Positions 22,032 through 33,273 of a DNA stretch of 64,000 bases are shown here, piece after piece. Below the pieces are notes generated by a model. It was not told where the DNA came from. It saw nothing but the letters and a program-made list of their open reading frames with translations, and did no database searches. The stretch comes from Microstegium vimineum (Eukaryota > Streptophyta > Magnoliopsida > Poales > Poaceae). The position numbers were made by a program, and so were the translations under genes. The stretch covers positions 20,609,640 through 20,673,639 of the forward strand of contig CM039128.1 in assembly GCA_022036555.1 (NCBI GenBank), in the 5' to 3' direction. Within the stretch, counting starts at the first letter, position 1. Each line of letters opens with the position of its first letter.

Positions 22032-22582
22032 CGGGGGGCGCGGGTTTCCTGTTGAAGGCGTCGAACGCTAGTCTGCTGACGCACTCCGTCCTCGCCTTCC
22101 TGCGATCAATTGGCGTACCTCGCCATCGCCCCGTCACCACTGCCAGACGCGTCCTAGTTTTGAATTGCAGAGCCCTTTTTCTTTTGCTCACGCTCAGCAG
22201 CGTCCTTGGGGATACCCCCAAGGCCAATCGACGGGGGGCCCTTTTCTCTCTGTGGGGTTTTGCGTCACCCCCCTCGTTACGCCGCCGTTCCGCAACCTCC
22301 GTCGCCTGACTGACCCCCCGGGGTTTCTCCTTTTCTTCGTGGGGACGCTCGCTTCACGTCCGTCGCTCACTTCCACGTCTGTCGGCTCATTTCTTTTTTT
22401 TTCCCCGGGGGCTTCTCTTTTCATGGGGGCCCAAAACGGGTTTTTTGGGGGTTTCCGTGATTTTGCTCCACTGTCGGGGTTTCCGGGGTTTTGGGGTTTT
22501 TGGGGAAGAGTGCCCAAAATTTCGAAGAAATTTGGGGCCCCATTTCACCCCCCCCCCCCTCTTCCCCGTTCCGTTCCTTCAA

Positions 22583-22596
22583 TTGGGTTCAGAGCC
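22583..22596 (+). other. copia-2 primer-binding site (second copy)
   Basis: TTGGGTTCAGAGCC directly follows the LTR end; it is one or two base-calls away from TTGGTATCAGAGCC. It confirms the LTR boundary inferred at 15321. Confidence 0.65.
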
Positions 22597-25589
22597 ATTA
22601 AGGATCAATCCACTTTCCCAAACGGTTCTTGATCCGTGAAGGAACATGGAGCGAGGCGGGCAAACCCCGTCTTAATGGAACCAACTTGCCTATTGGACGT
22701 GCCATGGGGCTTACCTCCAAGGCTTGACACAAATTTTTGGGGGAATTTGTGAGAAGAAAACACAAGGTTCTTGACCCTCGGATCACCAAGCCCAGATTAC
22801 CAACACGCTCAAACGCAAGAGCCCGTACATTCCCCTTCTCTTCTCTGTCTTTTCCAAAGTTTGAGGGGGTTTCGAGTCTCACAAGGGAAAACCGAGTTGG
22901 CAAACATCTTAGATATCATGGGGGGCAACCCTAGATCAAGTCCAACTCTTCGACACTACCTAGAGAGACAAAAACTTGCTCAGTTGGCCGGCAATCGTTA
23001 AAATGTTCACTTTTCCAATCTATCGTCAACAAGATCGCAATTGAGAAAACTTCCTTAAAATGATCAGAGGGGGTACAAGTTTTTGGCATCCTTTTGATCG
23101 AATAGGGAGATGAAGGGGGCTGCCATCCAGATCACCGGGCTATACCCCTGATCGTGGACGAGCTGTTCCGCAACCTGGGGCCTGGGAGTTTTGACTACCA
23201 ACCCCGGGCCAACTAAAAACCCGCAAACCCCTATGCATTGTTTCTAGCCTGGGCGGTACTCTTCTCCTTCTCGACCCTTTCACACTTTTTGTTCGCTTGC
23301 TTTTTTTCTTGAAAGACAAGTGGGGGGCCTTTTGGGAGATATACTGATTTTTTCACACAATTCTCCCCGTTTCACAACAACCTTTTTTTTTTGAACCGTG
23401 GGCGGGTGGCTAAGCCAAGGGGCTCCATTGGGGTTGAGGATCACTTCATCGAAAACCCCCCAAAAATTGGGGGGGACTTCACCAAAGCAAAGGAAAAGCC
23501 AGCCCACTTCGAGGACAAGCAAAAGCCCAAGGGGCACCCCAAAGGGGTCCCCAAAAGGTGATCGAAAAGGGGAAAAAGGCCCAAAGCACCGAGCCTTCCT
23601 CGCCTCCCTCAGCGACATCGACCCCTCTGAGGGAGATGCTTCTTTGACGATAATCCAAGGGGAAAAGGAGGAAAGCTCAACGGCCTATGCTTCTACGCCG
23701 AGCCAAGAATGGTGATTTTGCACCATGGAGAATGAAAAAGGGAAAGGTGGAAAGGGCGAAAGGGAAAGGCCCCGACTACGACTACGACTCCAAAACACCC
23801 GAATACCCCCCTCATCGGTCCCCCCCTTGAGATTGATCTCTGAACGACACCTGTGATCAGAGTTTTTGCCAAAACGGTCGCGTGCGAGAAAAACAATTTT
23901 TAAAAGGCTAAATCTACCCCGCGCATAGCTGGTTTGCAAGGCGTCATGGGGGGTTACCGGGGAGTAGGTGCGATGCTTGTGCCATCCACATTTCATCTTG
24001 TCACTCCCCCAAAAAAAAGTTGGCACTCTACTTGAAGGTCATGAGCTGAACTGGCCTGCTTCTTGGTGCGGCAAGTCTTGTTAGGCTTGCATTCTAGCTA
24101 GCACAAAGAGATCTGGGATTGCGTGCTAGAGAAGGCACTCAGATACACAGAGATGGGGTCTTTTTGAGTTTTGGACTAAATTTGCGTCGTGCAACATGAA
24201 AAAAAGTGTACCGGGAAGAAAACCACATCCCTTCGTCCATCTTGAGCGGGTGTTTTTCCCGAAGCCACATTGGGGATAGCTTACCCAAAAAGAAAAGGGG
24301 CTGGCAGCACGGGGTATTTTGCTATGGGTAAGGACATAGCATTTGTAAGATCTAGGAGGGGTTTTTGGGAAATGAGAAACCCCCCCACAACCCCAAGTTA
24401 CCAAGATCCTCCCCCAAGCCTCCCAAACCCCCCCTTTTCCCTATAAGTGGTGTGTTTGAAGGCCACCCAAAACCAACCCAAAAGAATGGGGATTGCAAAA
24501 CCGAACCATCTTCGCTCTTGAAAACATTCAGCATCTCTAGTGACCCCTTCCAAAAAGCTAGAGCCACCCCCAACCCCAACAAAAGTCCCAAACAAGAGTG
24601 CTATAGGGGGAAAGAGATATCGAGGCAGTTTGATTGAAAAACCGCGACATTACCACCCACCATTGGGCACATGGACCAGAAGTTCGAGGCGCACACTAGG
24701 CCTAGGGGGACAATGCCTCAAGGTCACCTCGGGACAACCACATGGGGTCGGCCTGGCAGGTACCGGTCGGACCCTTGACTCCCGGCCTCGGCGGTGGTTT
24801 TTACTCCACCCTTCTCTGGGGGGGACCACGTTTTCCCTACGGGTGACGCTATCCCTCTTGGGCAGGGATTTTTGGGTTTTTCCCCTCCTAACCCATTTTT
24901 GGGGGAAATGGGACAACCCCGGGTATCCTTCACATTTACAAACCCCAAGTTTGGTCCGTTTTCTCACCCTAGTCTTTTTATTGTGGGAAGGAGGACTGGA
25001 GGCCCTGGTTTGTGGATTCCGATGTTTCCCCACCTAGACTGGGAAATCCCGGGGGTTCTCCAGCCTCGACCCCCCGTCCCACACCGAATACACACATTCG
25101 GGGGCAAGATAAAGGTAAGTTTCTCCCGAGGTCCATCCGAGTGAACTCTTCTTTTGGGCCTCAAGGATTTGCTTTGGTTTCGAATTTTTTCTTTTAAACC
25201 TTCTTTCGGTTTCGCAACTCCTTGTACTTTTTTAATGAGTTTCAAGCCTTTTTCCCCTCAATTTTTGGACCCCGGGTTGACTTTTTTGCCAATTTTTTCC
25301 TTCGGAACTTTTTTCGTCGGAATTTTCTATCCTTCCGGGCCTTTTTCGTTTCTTCTTTCCGGTTTTTTTCTTCCCAGTTTAGAAGTGGGATAGAGATTGG
25401 GGCATTTGAGTTTTTACTTGCGCAAGCTTAGCTTTAAAGGACCTTATCCAAGGGTTTCCAAAGCTGAAGTCGGAAGGATTTGGTTTGCCGCCTTGAAACA
25501 TGGCAAGATGGTTTTCGCTTCCCATCCTCCTGTACTGAATCATGCCACCGACCCGTGAGCCTTTCACATGACACAGTGGTCCACCGGGG

Positions 25590-25780
25590 CAGGTCGGAAG
25601 AAAAGGGAAGGGTATGTGGTTTAGTCATTGATGACTATCGAGATACTCTTGGGGTTTTTTTGAAAGAAGGGTGAAAGGGTTTTCCACTTGTTTTGAGATC
25701 TGATTTGAATTGCAAAAAACTACCTAAAATCCATAGAGCTACCGCAGTGACAATGGCACAAAAAATTCAAGAATGCCAAT
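25590..25780 (+). pseudogene. copia-2 integrase fragment (second copy)
   Basis: A VIDDY segment near 25625 and the stretch encoding SDNGT near 25743 match the first copy at 18710 and 18845. The coding match stops at ttcaagaatgcc and continues with LTR sequence, so only the first two catalytic Asp positions remain. Frames are disrupted by runs such as gggggtttttttg-type insertions. Confidence 0.65.
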
Positions 25781-25786
25781 GACTAG

Positions 25787-27307
25787 AGGTGAAGGGGGAA
25801 GCGGCCTCGGACTGAGGGACCATGGGCGCCGCTGGCTATTGTGGGGGCTAGTACTTGGCACCGGTGGTGCGAAAACTGGGTAGACCGATCGACCGAGTGA
25901 ATAGGGTGGATGCGCGAATCGAGCGGGGGCTCAGGGGATCAGGTCCGCCCGGCAAACAAGGGGGGCTCGCGTGATGGTTTGGGGGTTTGGGCCCAAAAAC
26001 CTTCCGTCGTTTTCCGATTTGGGCCGCAAAACTGGGGGTTCGGTTTTAGCCCAAAAATATTTGGGGGGTTTTCCTGGGTTTGGGGGCCCAAAAAAACCGG
26101 GCGGGTTTCCAGGAACGGGGGGGCACGGGGGAACCGGGGTTGCGCGAGGGGGCGGAACTCCCCCGGGAAAAGGGGGCCGTCCATTCAAAAAAAGCGGGAT
26201 TTTTCCAATTTTGGGGACGCAAGCTTAGCGGGATTCACCAATGTTTTGGGGGGGGCTTTGGGAAAACCAAACCCTTTAAGTGGGGGGAAGGGGTTCCCTC
26301 ATCCCCCTTTGAACGCAATCATTTACCCCAACCCCCTTTTTCCTACCCTCTCTCAGTTCAGAACCCCCTGGGTTTTGATTTCCCCAACCTCTATAAAATT
26401 TGATTTTTGTGAGGAAAAAGGCCTAACCCCCGAAAACATGGGGTTTGATTTCTTGATCTGTCCCCCTTTTTTGGGTTTTTTCTTTGCGTTTTTTTTTTTG
26501 CTCCCCTTTTTTCCCAGATGATTTCTTTTTAGGATACCATGCAAACCCCTTTGGGGGGGGAAAAAAAACCAATTTGTTCATAACGGAGGACATCTTTTCT
26601 CAAGGAATTTTCCCCTCAAACCTCACAGTTGTAATGGGGGAATTTCTTTGCGTGTTCTTCGTTTTTGCCCCTTTTTTCCCCAAAAAACCTCGTTTCCCTT
26701 TTTAATCCTCACCAAATTAGCGATATTTTTCGGGAAAACCCTCTACAGCCAGAACATCCTACCTTTGGGGTTCAGTACAACATTTGGCAAGATTTTGGGA
26801 AGATTTGGGGGAGAAAATCGTTTTTCGCGTTTACTACTTTTTTGCGGGGGCGTCGGCACTCCGACTTTTTTGCGTCGGACGTAGTACGGGCTGACGTTAG
26901 CGCCCCATCGCGTCGCTTGTCGGCGTCCTTCCTTTTTGGCGGGGACCCTTTTCAGAGTCTGTCACCAACGTTCGCGTTTAAAAACACTCTCTGGTTCTTT
27001 TAGGTTCCCCGGAAGGCCGACGGCGCTCGCCTAAGCTCCACGCCAGCGCCGACCCCCTAAAACCCCCGGGGCGTCCGTCGCACTGTCTTCCCGCTTCATC
27101 GCCTGTCTTTCTGGGTGATTTTCTTGGGGGGTTTTTGCCTCTTTCCCAAGGGGGTTTAGAACTCAAAATTTGGGGTTTCTGGTAGTTTTTCCCCCACTGC
27201 CGGTGACACCCATCAACTGGGTTTGGTTTTTGGGAAGATGACCCTATTTCGAGAGAAATTTTAGGCCCCACCACCGCCCCCCCCCCCCTGGTCGCCGTTC
27301 CGCCTTC
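25787..27307 (+). repeat. copia-2 LTR, third copy (error-rich)
   Basis: Colinear with 19465-21072. The shared order is gagggaccatgggcgccgct, ccattcaaaa-gcggga, cctcaaacctcac and the GC-rich gcgtcgg region, ending at cttcaaa. Many single bases are dropped and G, C, A and T runs are lengthened, so frames such as that at 25910-26521 are not genes. Confidence 0.72.
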
Positions 27308-28501
27308 AAACCCTTTAAACAACGGCAGGGATGCTTCTGATCATGGATTCATCAAGAGGCGGGGGGAGCCCGGGAATCTTTTGGCACCTGGGGGGGTCGG
27401 CCGACCTTCCTATGGCAGGTGGACCTGCCTCTTCCCTTCTAGAAGCTAAACCCCCCACTCGGGGGGGCTGGGGTGGCCTATGGGCCCACACAAGGTCGAC
27501 GACCTCAATTGTGGCCTTTGGCCTCCATCTTTTATGTGGGGAGGCCCCCATTTATTGGCGCCTTGGGAAAGTTTGGTATTTTTCCGAGATAGTTTTTTGG
27601 GGGCATTATCCTCGTGCTTTTATCTAGACCATTGAGAAGAACACAGAGGAACCAAGGGGGGAACTTCACTCTAGGGGGTGTACTTGGATCAGGGGGGATG
27701 GGGGGTTTGGTAGCCTCTTGGAGGTCGGACGTCCCCTTAGAGAGCTCTGGGGCCCCCGTTTTGGGGTGGGGGCCCCTTTATAAGTGTGGATTCTACTGGC
27801 AAAGTTGGGCTCATAGGGGGGTCGGCCGACCTCCTTTTTTGGCCAAATAAGCTCAACTTTTACAGGTAGCTTCTAGAGGTAATGTCCATCATGATGGTGT
27901 ATTGGATTTGCACATTTGCCATACATGGAAATATGTCATGTTGGGCCCCAAATCATGACGTTTTGTGCCTACATTCAAATACATGACATATACATGTGGA
28001 ACCAAGTTATTTGAACCTAGTCATTTCTTCTTTGCTTATTCGGTTCCTGAAATGGTCCTTTGTTGACGGTTTTGAGTATGTAAAAGTATGTCATTCTTAC
28101 CATCAACATGTATGCTGATCCACCATCTTCAATCCCCTCTCCCAACAATGTAAGTTTGATGATTAGCATGCTTATATTTTTATCTTTGTATGTGCTCTGG
28201 GACTTGAGGTTTCTATCTAGTAGTCTTGTAGAGTTTTAGCTACTTGGTATGTGCATTATTTCTCCTATACAACATTGTGTTTGCTAATCAGATATGGCTT
28301 TAGTAATTTCAACTAGTTTATTATATTGGCTTAGTAACCTCAGCTGCATAACTAGCTTGTCTTAGTAATACAGTTTGTACATCACATGTATATGACCTTG
28401 AACTTTGGCATTACCTTCCAGTGCAAATATATATTCAAACTTCTTATAATTTTTTCTCACACTACCACTTATTTAATTGTTTTCCCTATTTAATTGAATA
28501 G

Positions 28502-28654
28502 GCTTGTACTGGTGGCTCTTCCATTGGAATAGAAACTCCTGATGAAACATTGAGTAGAATTGCTCTTGGAAGATTCCGTGGCCATGAAAATGAAGCAACT
28601 ACAAGTGGTGGTGGTACCTACTCTCCTCCGCAGGATGAATTTCCATTATTTTGA
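28502..28654 (+). CDS. Terminal exon of a CACTA-2-associated gene of unknown type
   Basis: A pyrimidine-rich stretch ending ttgaatag precedes an open frame of 50 codons that ends in TGA. It encodes TPDETLSRIALGRFRGHENE near its start and finishes with SPPQDEFPLF. The coding character is good (no stop, balanced composition) but upstream exons were not located in the degraded sequence. Its place just before the subterminal repeats suggests the 3' end of a CACTA-encoded gene. I do not recognise the protein. A roughly 300 bp AT-rich stretch follows as a probable 3' untranslated region. Confidence 0.5.
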   Translation, partial: ACTGGSSIGIETPDETLSRIALGRFRGHENEATTSGGGTYSPPQDEFPLF

Positions 28655-28965
28655 CATCTTGTGGATTGGACAACATATAGTTATGTTTTGTTGCCATAAA
28701 TTCCATGGATTGGAGAACTCCTTTTGGATCTAGGTAGATTGTTTTGAGGCCTAGTAGTTGTAATGTATTAGTGAACATCATAATTGTATTGTGACACTAC
28801 ATTGTGTATGTGTTAATGAATGCACGTAATCGATGCTCATTGGATCGTGTCCATGTGGTGGAATTTAAATTTTGTATTTAAATTCAGATTACAAGTGGTC
28901 ATACAATAAGATGTCCCTACTAATCCTATTCCTAGGGATAGCATTAGTTCCCTATAGATCATTTA

Positions 28966-29190
28966 GGGGCCGTTTGGTTGGCACCCACCGTGCCGCACTT
29001 TTCCTGTCGCATGTTTGGTGTGTGTTTGGTTTGTTGCGTCAGTTGCGGCATGCCACAAGCTATCCATCGCGTTCTAGTGCTTTTTTGCTGCCAAAGCGTG
29101 CCGCAAGCCCGGCCAACAAAACTGGCGCCGCAGTTTTGGCGCAGCCGCAGCTCTGGCCTCGCATGCATTGGGCCTCAACCAAACGACCCC
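28966..29190. mobile_element. Tourist-like MITE nested in CACTA-2
   Basis: The ends GGGGCCGTTTGGTTG and, inverted, GGGGTCGTTTGGTTG form a 15-bp terminal inverted repeat with one mismatch. The flanks are TTA on both sides (28963-28965 and 29191-29193), the target duplication of PIF/Harbinger elements. Length is 225 bp with no coding capacity. It is inserted in the subterminal repeat zone of CACTA-2 and so is younger than it. Confidence 0.85.
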
Positions 29191-29450
29191 TTAAAGTCCT
29201 AGGGAAAGCAACTTTATTAGGCAGGATGAATCCTGGTGGTGTCAGCAGATTTCCCTAGAGATGTGTTTTCTAGGGAAACAAAGATCCCATAACGGTTTCT
29301 TAGGTGGCCGTAGGCACTAACCTGTTTCCCGTCAAATCAGGCCCTAGGAAATGTTCCCTACGAAACACCCTGGGGAAATGGTGCCCCTACAGTTTTTGGC
29401 CGTCTCCCTAGGAATTGGAACTCTAGGGAAACAAGTGTATTATAGTAGTG

Positions 29451-29707
29451 TAGGGACTTTCAATGGACCATCCAATGAAGATAAGGAATGTTGAGTGAAG
29501 CATCCCACAAAATTTATTGCCCTAGGTGCGCAACGATGGACATGGAAGAATAGTAGCTAGCTAGATTCTATTTCACATTTGTAATGTAATCCATTTATGT
29601 TATAATTTGTACCTTATGCTACCCTTCTTTGTATCTGCATGTCATGCCCTATTTTATTCTACATTTATTTAATATTGCTTTTATTTTTAATGCATGTATT
29701 GAAAGTT
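29451..29707. other. Short AT-rich interval, nothing recognised
   Basis: This lies between the CACTA-2 terminus and the first LINE fragment. No open frame or repeat structure is visible. It may be untranslated DNA of whatever CACTA-2 was inserted in. Confidence 0.4.
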
Positions 29708-30279
29708 AGGATTTGAGAGAGTTGGATCTCTCTAGACATCGTTTTGCTTGGACTAACTCTCTTGGCACACCGACATTTGAAAAGCTAGATAGAGTGTTGG
29801 TAAGGACAGATTGGGAAAAAATACCCATTAGTGGCAGTCCGAATTCTAATCAAAGATATGCCAGACCATACCCCCATACTTTGGATTCTAGGACCTCTAC
29901 ACTTCGTGGTAATAAACAAGGATTCAAATTTGAACTTTGTTGGCTATTATGTGGAGGTTTCCATGAATAGGTGGTAGAGGTTTGGGAGAATGAAACAAGA
30001 GGTGCTAACTCATTACAAAAATGGCAATTAAAGATAAGGCGCACTCGTCAATATTTAAGAGGTTGGGCCAAGAATTTCAGAGGTTAAAACAAGAAAGAAA
30101 GAAAAAGAAGCGATCACATACATGATCAATTTACTAGAGAGAAAGGCAGAATGCAAACCTCTGTCTCCAAATGAACAAGATACCCTTCGCTGCCTAAAAG
30201 ATAGGGTTTCTCATTTGTTGAGAGAAGAAGAGGTAGCCTAGTTCCAATGTTCAAAGACTAAGCATCTATAGAAGGTGAT
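29708..30279 (+). pseudogene. L1-type LINE, part 1 (endonuclease end and linker)
   Basis: A plus-strand frame (29713-29970) carries the end of an APE-type endonuclease: RHRFAWTNSLGTPTFEKLDR followed by VLVRTDWE matches the conserved L1 stretch before the DH catalytic pair. The frame then shifts and continues into the lysine-rich linker before reverse transcriptase (about 29970-30240). The copy is 5' truncated, as is usual for LINEs. The element is interrupted after GTGAT at 30279 by gypsy-1 and resumes at 45688. Confidence 0.85.
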
Positions 30280-31573
30280 TGTCGGTGTTATGACCCGGGG
30301 GTCAAGACCACCAACGAGTAAATTTGTATATCGCGTGCTCCCTCTCTCAGACGTGATGCAAGATGGACACAAGATTTATCCTGGTTCGGCGAAGAAGGCC
30401 CTACGTCTAGCGGGGGAGGATGACTTGTATTATCTCGCACCCAAAGCGTGCTCGTACAGGGGGGGTACAAGCAGTGTTACAACGGAGTCGGCCACCCGAG
30501 GGGTCGATCGAGCGGCTGTTGTGGTGTGGACTGTGGACCCGGGTCCTTGAGAGTGGAAGTCTGATCAGAGTCCTAAGGTGAGGCAGGAGCCGATTGATCC
30601 GTTCGCTTCATCCGTCCCTATATTCTACCCCGGCACCCCCTTTTTATAGACCAAGGGGATCCCGAGGGTACAGGGCCTAATAGTAGAAGGTATGGGCGGC
30701 GTATTCGCGGCACAATGTTGGCGGAGAGGTGTCAAGCACGTGGCAGCATGGTCTCCCCGTCCTTCAGACGTCCTTGGTCGTGGGCGGCAAGTAGAAGTCG
30801 TCGCCGAGGCAGTGTCCGCAGGGGCACGAGTCCCCACGGCCGAAGCGGGACGGGGCGGAGGGACGGCTTCCGTACCGGAGTTGGTTGAAGAGGAGGGGTC
30901 GAGCTCCCGGTCGAGGGAGGGGTCGAGCCCTGTGTGACTCCGTGGCGTTTCCGAAGTCGTCGCCGAGGGTCGCACTGTTCACCTTTCCGAGGGGTACTGT
31001 TGAAGTCCGTACTCGAGTAGTGGCAGCAAGTGGCGGCATAGTTGACGGGAATCGGGGACTTGACGGGGAGTTGGCGGATTTGACAGTGGACGCAGCGCCC
31101 ACTTGTCATCAGGTGGGTTTACTTTTACCCATGCCAGAGTGTTGGGTTAAATCGGAATTCTCGTTCTCGAGTCGCCTTGGAAGGTCGAAGGCGTCGACCG
31201 GGGTTGGGGAGGTCGAAGTCGAGGTAAGGTCGGGGGGTCGTTCGTTCGATCCCTCGTCCGTCATCGAGGTGGAGTCGGGGGGTCGCTCGTTCGACCCCAT
31301 CGTCCGCCGTCGAGGTGAAGCCGGGGGTCGTATCGTTCGACCCCTCGTCCGTCGTCGAGGTGGAGCCGGGGGTCGTTTCGTATCGAACCCGTTCTCGTCG
31401 ATGTGGGAGCCGGGCCAGTGGCTTGTTTCCGTAGTCGGTGTAGGCGGGGACCCTCGATTGATGGGCTTGCGTCTCACCGAGCATGGGCCGGTCCTTTGCC
31501 CTTAAAAATGGTTGCTATGTTTAGCGTTAATTTATCGAAGGGTTTAGGGTACCCCTTACCTTCGTACCCGACA
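30280..31573 (-). repeat. gypsy-1 3' LTR
   Basis: It starts at TGTCGG after GTGAT and ends CCCGACA at 31573, next to the polypurine tract. It matches 44403-45687 throughout, with small indels mostly in homopolymers. A tandem array of about 45 bp with the core gttcgacccctcgtccg runs from about 31216 to 31400. A minus-strand TATA box, CTATAAAAAGG, is at 30641-30650. Confidence 0.93.
30641..30650 (-). promoter_or_regulatory. TATA box in gypsy-1 3' LTR
   Basis: The minus strand reads GGTCTATAAAAAGGGGG. It is the counterpart of the box at 44764-44771 and would start transcription toward the LINE fragment on the left, if active. Confidence 0.6.
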
Positions 31574-31586
31574 GTAGCCCCCGAGG
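31574..31586 (-). other. gypsy-1 polypurine tract
   Basis: On the minus strand CCTCGGGGGCTAC ends directly at the LTR start TGTCGGG. Position and purine content fit the plus-strand primer. Confidence 0.75.
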
Positions 31587-33040
31587 CCCCAGAGGAGTGA
31601 TTTAGAACTCCTCTGGGGGCTATGATACGATGTTTCTCGGAGGGAGTAAGAATTGCCCGGAGGTTTTATCCTCGGCCTGCAGGGTTAGTGAGAAATCCTT
31701 CTCGGGGGGGGAAAGCGAGCGCACCCCGCGGGGAAAGCCCCCGAGGCCCAGAGATAGTGATTTAGAACTCCTTTGGGGGCTAAAAATAGTTATGAAGTGG
31801 GGTTTTTTAAGGATACCTGGGACGCGGTACCCCTGTCGAAGGGGTCGACCCTTCCTTTTCCTGAAAGAGAAGTGTTCAAAGGGGGGTTGGAACCCCCGAG
31901 GGCCCCCCCCCTTTAATCCTTTAGACCCCCCCGGAGTCGACGCCCAGGAGAAATTTAAATCTTCGTCAGTTCAGTTTTCCGCCCCTTTTAAAAAAGGTTC
32001 CTTCCCCAAAGGCCCCTTCCACGGCCTTCGCAATGGGTAAGAGCATTCAATATCCCTGCTTTAACCACGGATCCTTTGGCTCGGGGTTGTTGAAAAAAGG
32101 GGGGAAAACCCTTTGGGCGACCCTTCCTGGGAACGGGGCCCGGGGCTTTCCCCTTTTGAAAGGAAAAACCCGGGTAAGGGGAAAAAAAAAACCGGGAAAA
32201 AAACCCCCCCCCCCAAAAAATCAGAAACCCCCAAGGGGTTTCCCCATTTCCCCCCTTCCCTAAGCCCCATTTGGCCCCCCCCCCAAAAACCCCTTCAATT
32301 GGGGGGCATCCCCCAAAAAAAACCCCCGGGGAAATCCTTGGGGTTTTGGTTTTTAAAAAAAGGGGGGCCCGGGGTAAATTCTTTTCCGAGGGTCCCGGGG
32401 AAAAAAAAAAAACCCCGGGAAAAAAATTTTTGGGGGGCCCCCTTCCCCCGGGGGCCCCCCCCCCCCCCCCCCCAAAAAGGGGTTTTGGAAAAGGGGGAAC
32501 CCGGGTTTTTGAAAACCCCGGGTTTCCCCCAAAAATGGTACCCAAAAAAAAGGGGGTTTTCAAAACCAAAATTTTTGGGCCCCCCTTGCCCCCGGGAGGG
32601 GGCCCCAAAAAAATTTTCCCCGGGGAAGCCCCCCGGGGGAAACCGCCAAAAAAAAGGGGGGTTTTTTAAAAATAAAAAACCTTTTTCGGGTTCAAGGGGG
32701 CTGTAAAAACCCCCCACCCATTTTACCCTTTGGGCCAAAGTTGCTTTGCCCCCCCCCCTTAGCCCAAAAAACAAATAACCCCCCTTAAAAACCCCCCCCT
32801 TTTTCCCTTTTCAAGGGGGGCCCCAGCCACCCCGGGGTTTTCCCTGGGACCAGGGACGCAACCCCCTTTTAGGGCCGTCTGCCCCCCCAAAAAATTTTCC
32901 CCCCCAAAAGCCCCCCCCGCCGGGGGGGCCTTCCGCCCAGCACAGAGGGAGGGGGGCGGGAAACCCGGGAAAAGGAATTACGCCTTTCCTGGGGGGAATA
33001 CGGGAAGGAAGTACGGGGGAAAATTAAAGGGGGGAGATTC
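31587..33040. other. Low-quality, homopolymer-inflated part of gypsy-1
   Basis: From about 31.8 to 33.0 kb almost every base occurs in runs of three to twelve, for example a run of about 20 C near 32455-32473 and poly-A tracts near 32400. This is unlike either flank. Long frames here (for example 31988-32608 and 32113-32706) encode only Gly/Pro/Lys/Phe runs and are artefacts. The true sequence should be the part of the extra region between the 3' LTR and the antisense reading frame. Confidence 0.75.
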
Positions 33041-33273
33041 TCTTGCCTGTTCCGGTCCGTCCTTGGCCCCCCCGTAAAATAAAAAAAAGGTGGCGTCTGG
33101 TGCCCTTTACGCAACTTGCCTTCCCCGCCTCCTTGCCTTTGTCTTCCCTTGCCTTCCTTTTCCCCTGCCTCTACCTTAGGCGTCCCGCGAGCGGGAAATC
33201 GGCGCGAGCGAGAGAGAAAGAGAAAGATAGGGAACGTACCCTCCGCCTCCAAATCCGAGCAAACCACTGTTCC

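Larger units (their letters stand above)
22032..28140 (+). repeat. Second, error-rich colinear copy of 14740-21931
   Basis: Landmarks recur in the same order: LTR end and primer site (22583 vs 15324), tcaccgggctat (23126 vs 15866), cttcatcgaaaac (23440 vs 16220), ctctgaacgacac (23838 vs 16664), acatggacc-gaagttcg (24668 vs 17620) and gcagtgacaatggcacaaaa (25743 vs 18844). The LTR and the downstream flank with GGTCGGCCGACC follow. The copy lacks about 600 bp of integrase and linker: 25780 jumps to the equivalent of 19460. Homopolymers are strongly inflated. It may be a real tandem element array, but an unmerged overlap between two contigs explains it more simply. Confidence 0.8.
28141..29450 (+). 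mobile_element. 3' end of a second CACTA element (CACTA-2)
   Basis: The right terminus reads, inward, CACTACTATAATACACTTGT and ends at 29450. The 500 bp before it carry many ccctagggaaac / gtttccctaggg-type subterminal repeats in both orientations, as in CACTA elements. An exon end with a stop codon lies at 28502-28654 and a Tourist-like MITE at 28966-29190. The left terminus was not found in the window. It may have been lost in the copia-2 / gap region, so the left limit given here is arbitrary. A TAG follows the terminus and would be half of a 3-bp target duplication. Confidence 0.72.

Noticed and set aside
25910..26521. 203-codon plus-strand frame
   Set aside because: LTR sequence with inflated G and C runs; no similarity to a protein and not open in the better copy.
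28872..29258. 128-codon frame over the MITE
   Set aside because: It spans the Tourist-like MITE and CACTA-2 subterminal repeats, so it is chance coding.
31988..32774. Several overlapping frames of 130-206 codons on both strands
   Set aside because: They encode only runs of Gly, Pro, Lys and Phe within a tract of inflated homopolymers; a sequence artefact.
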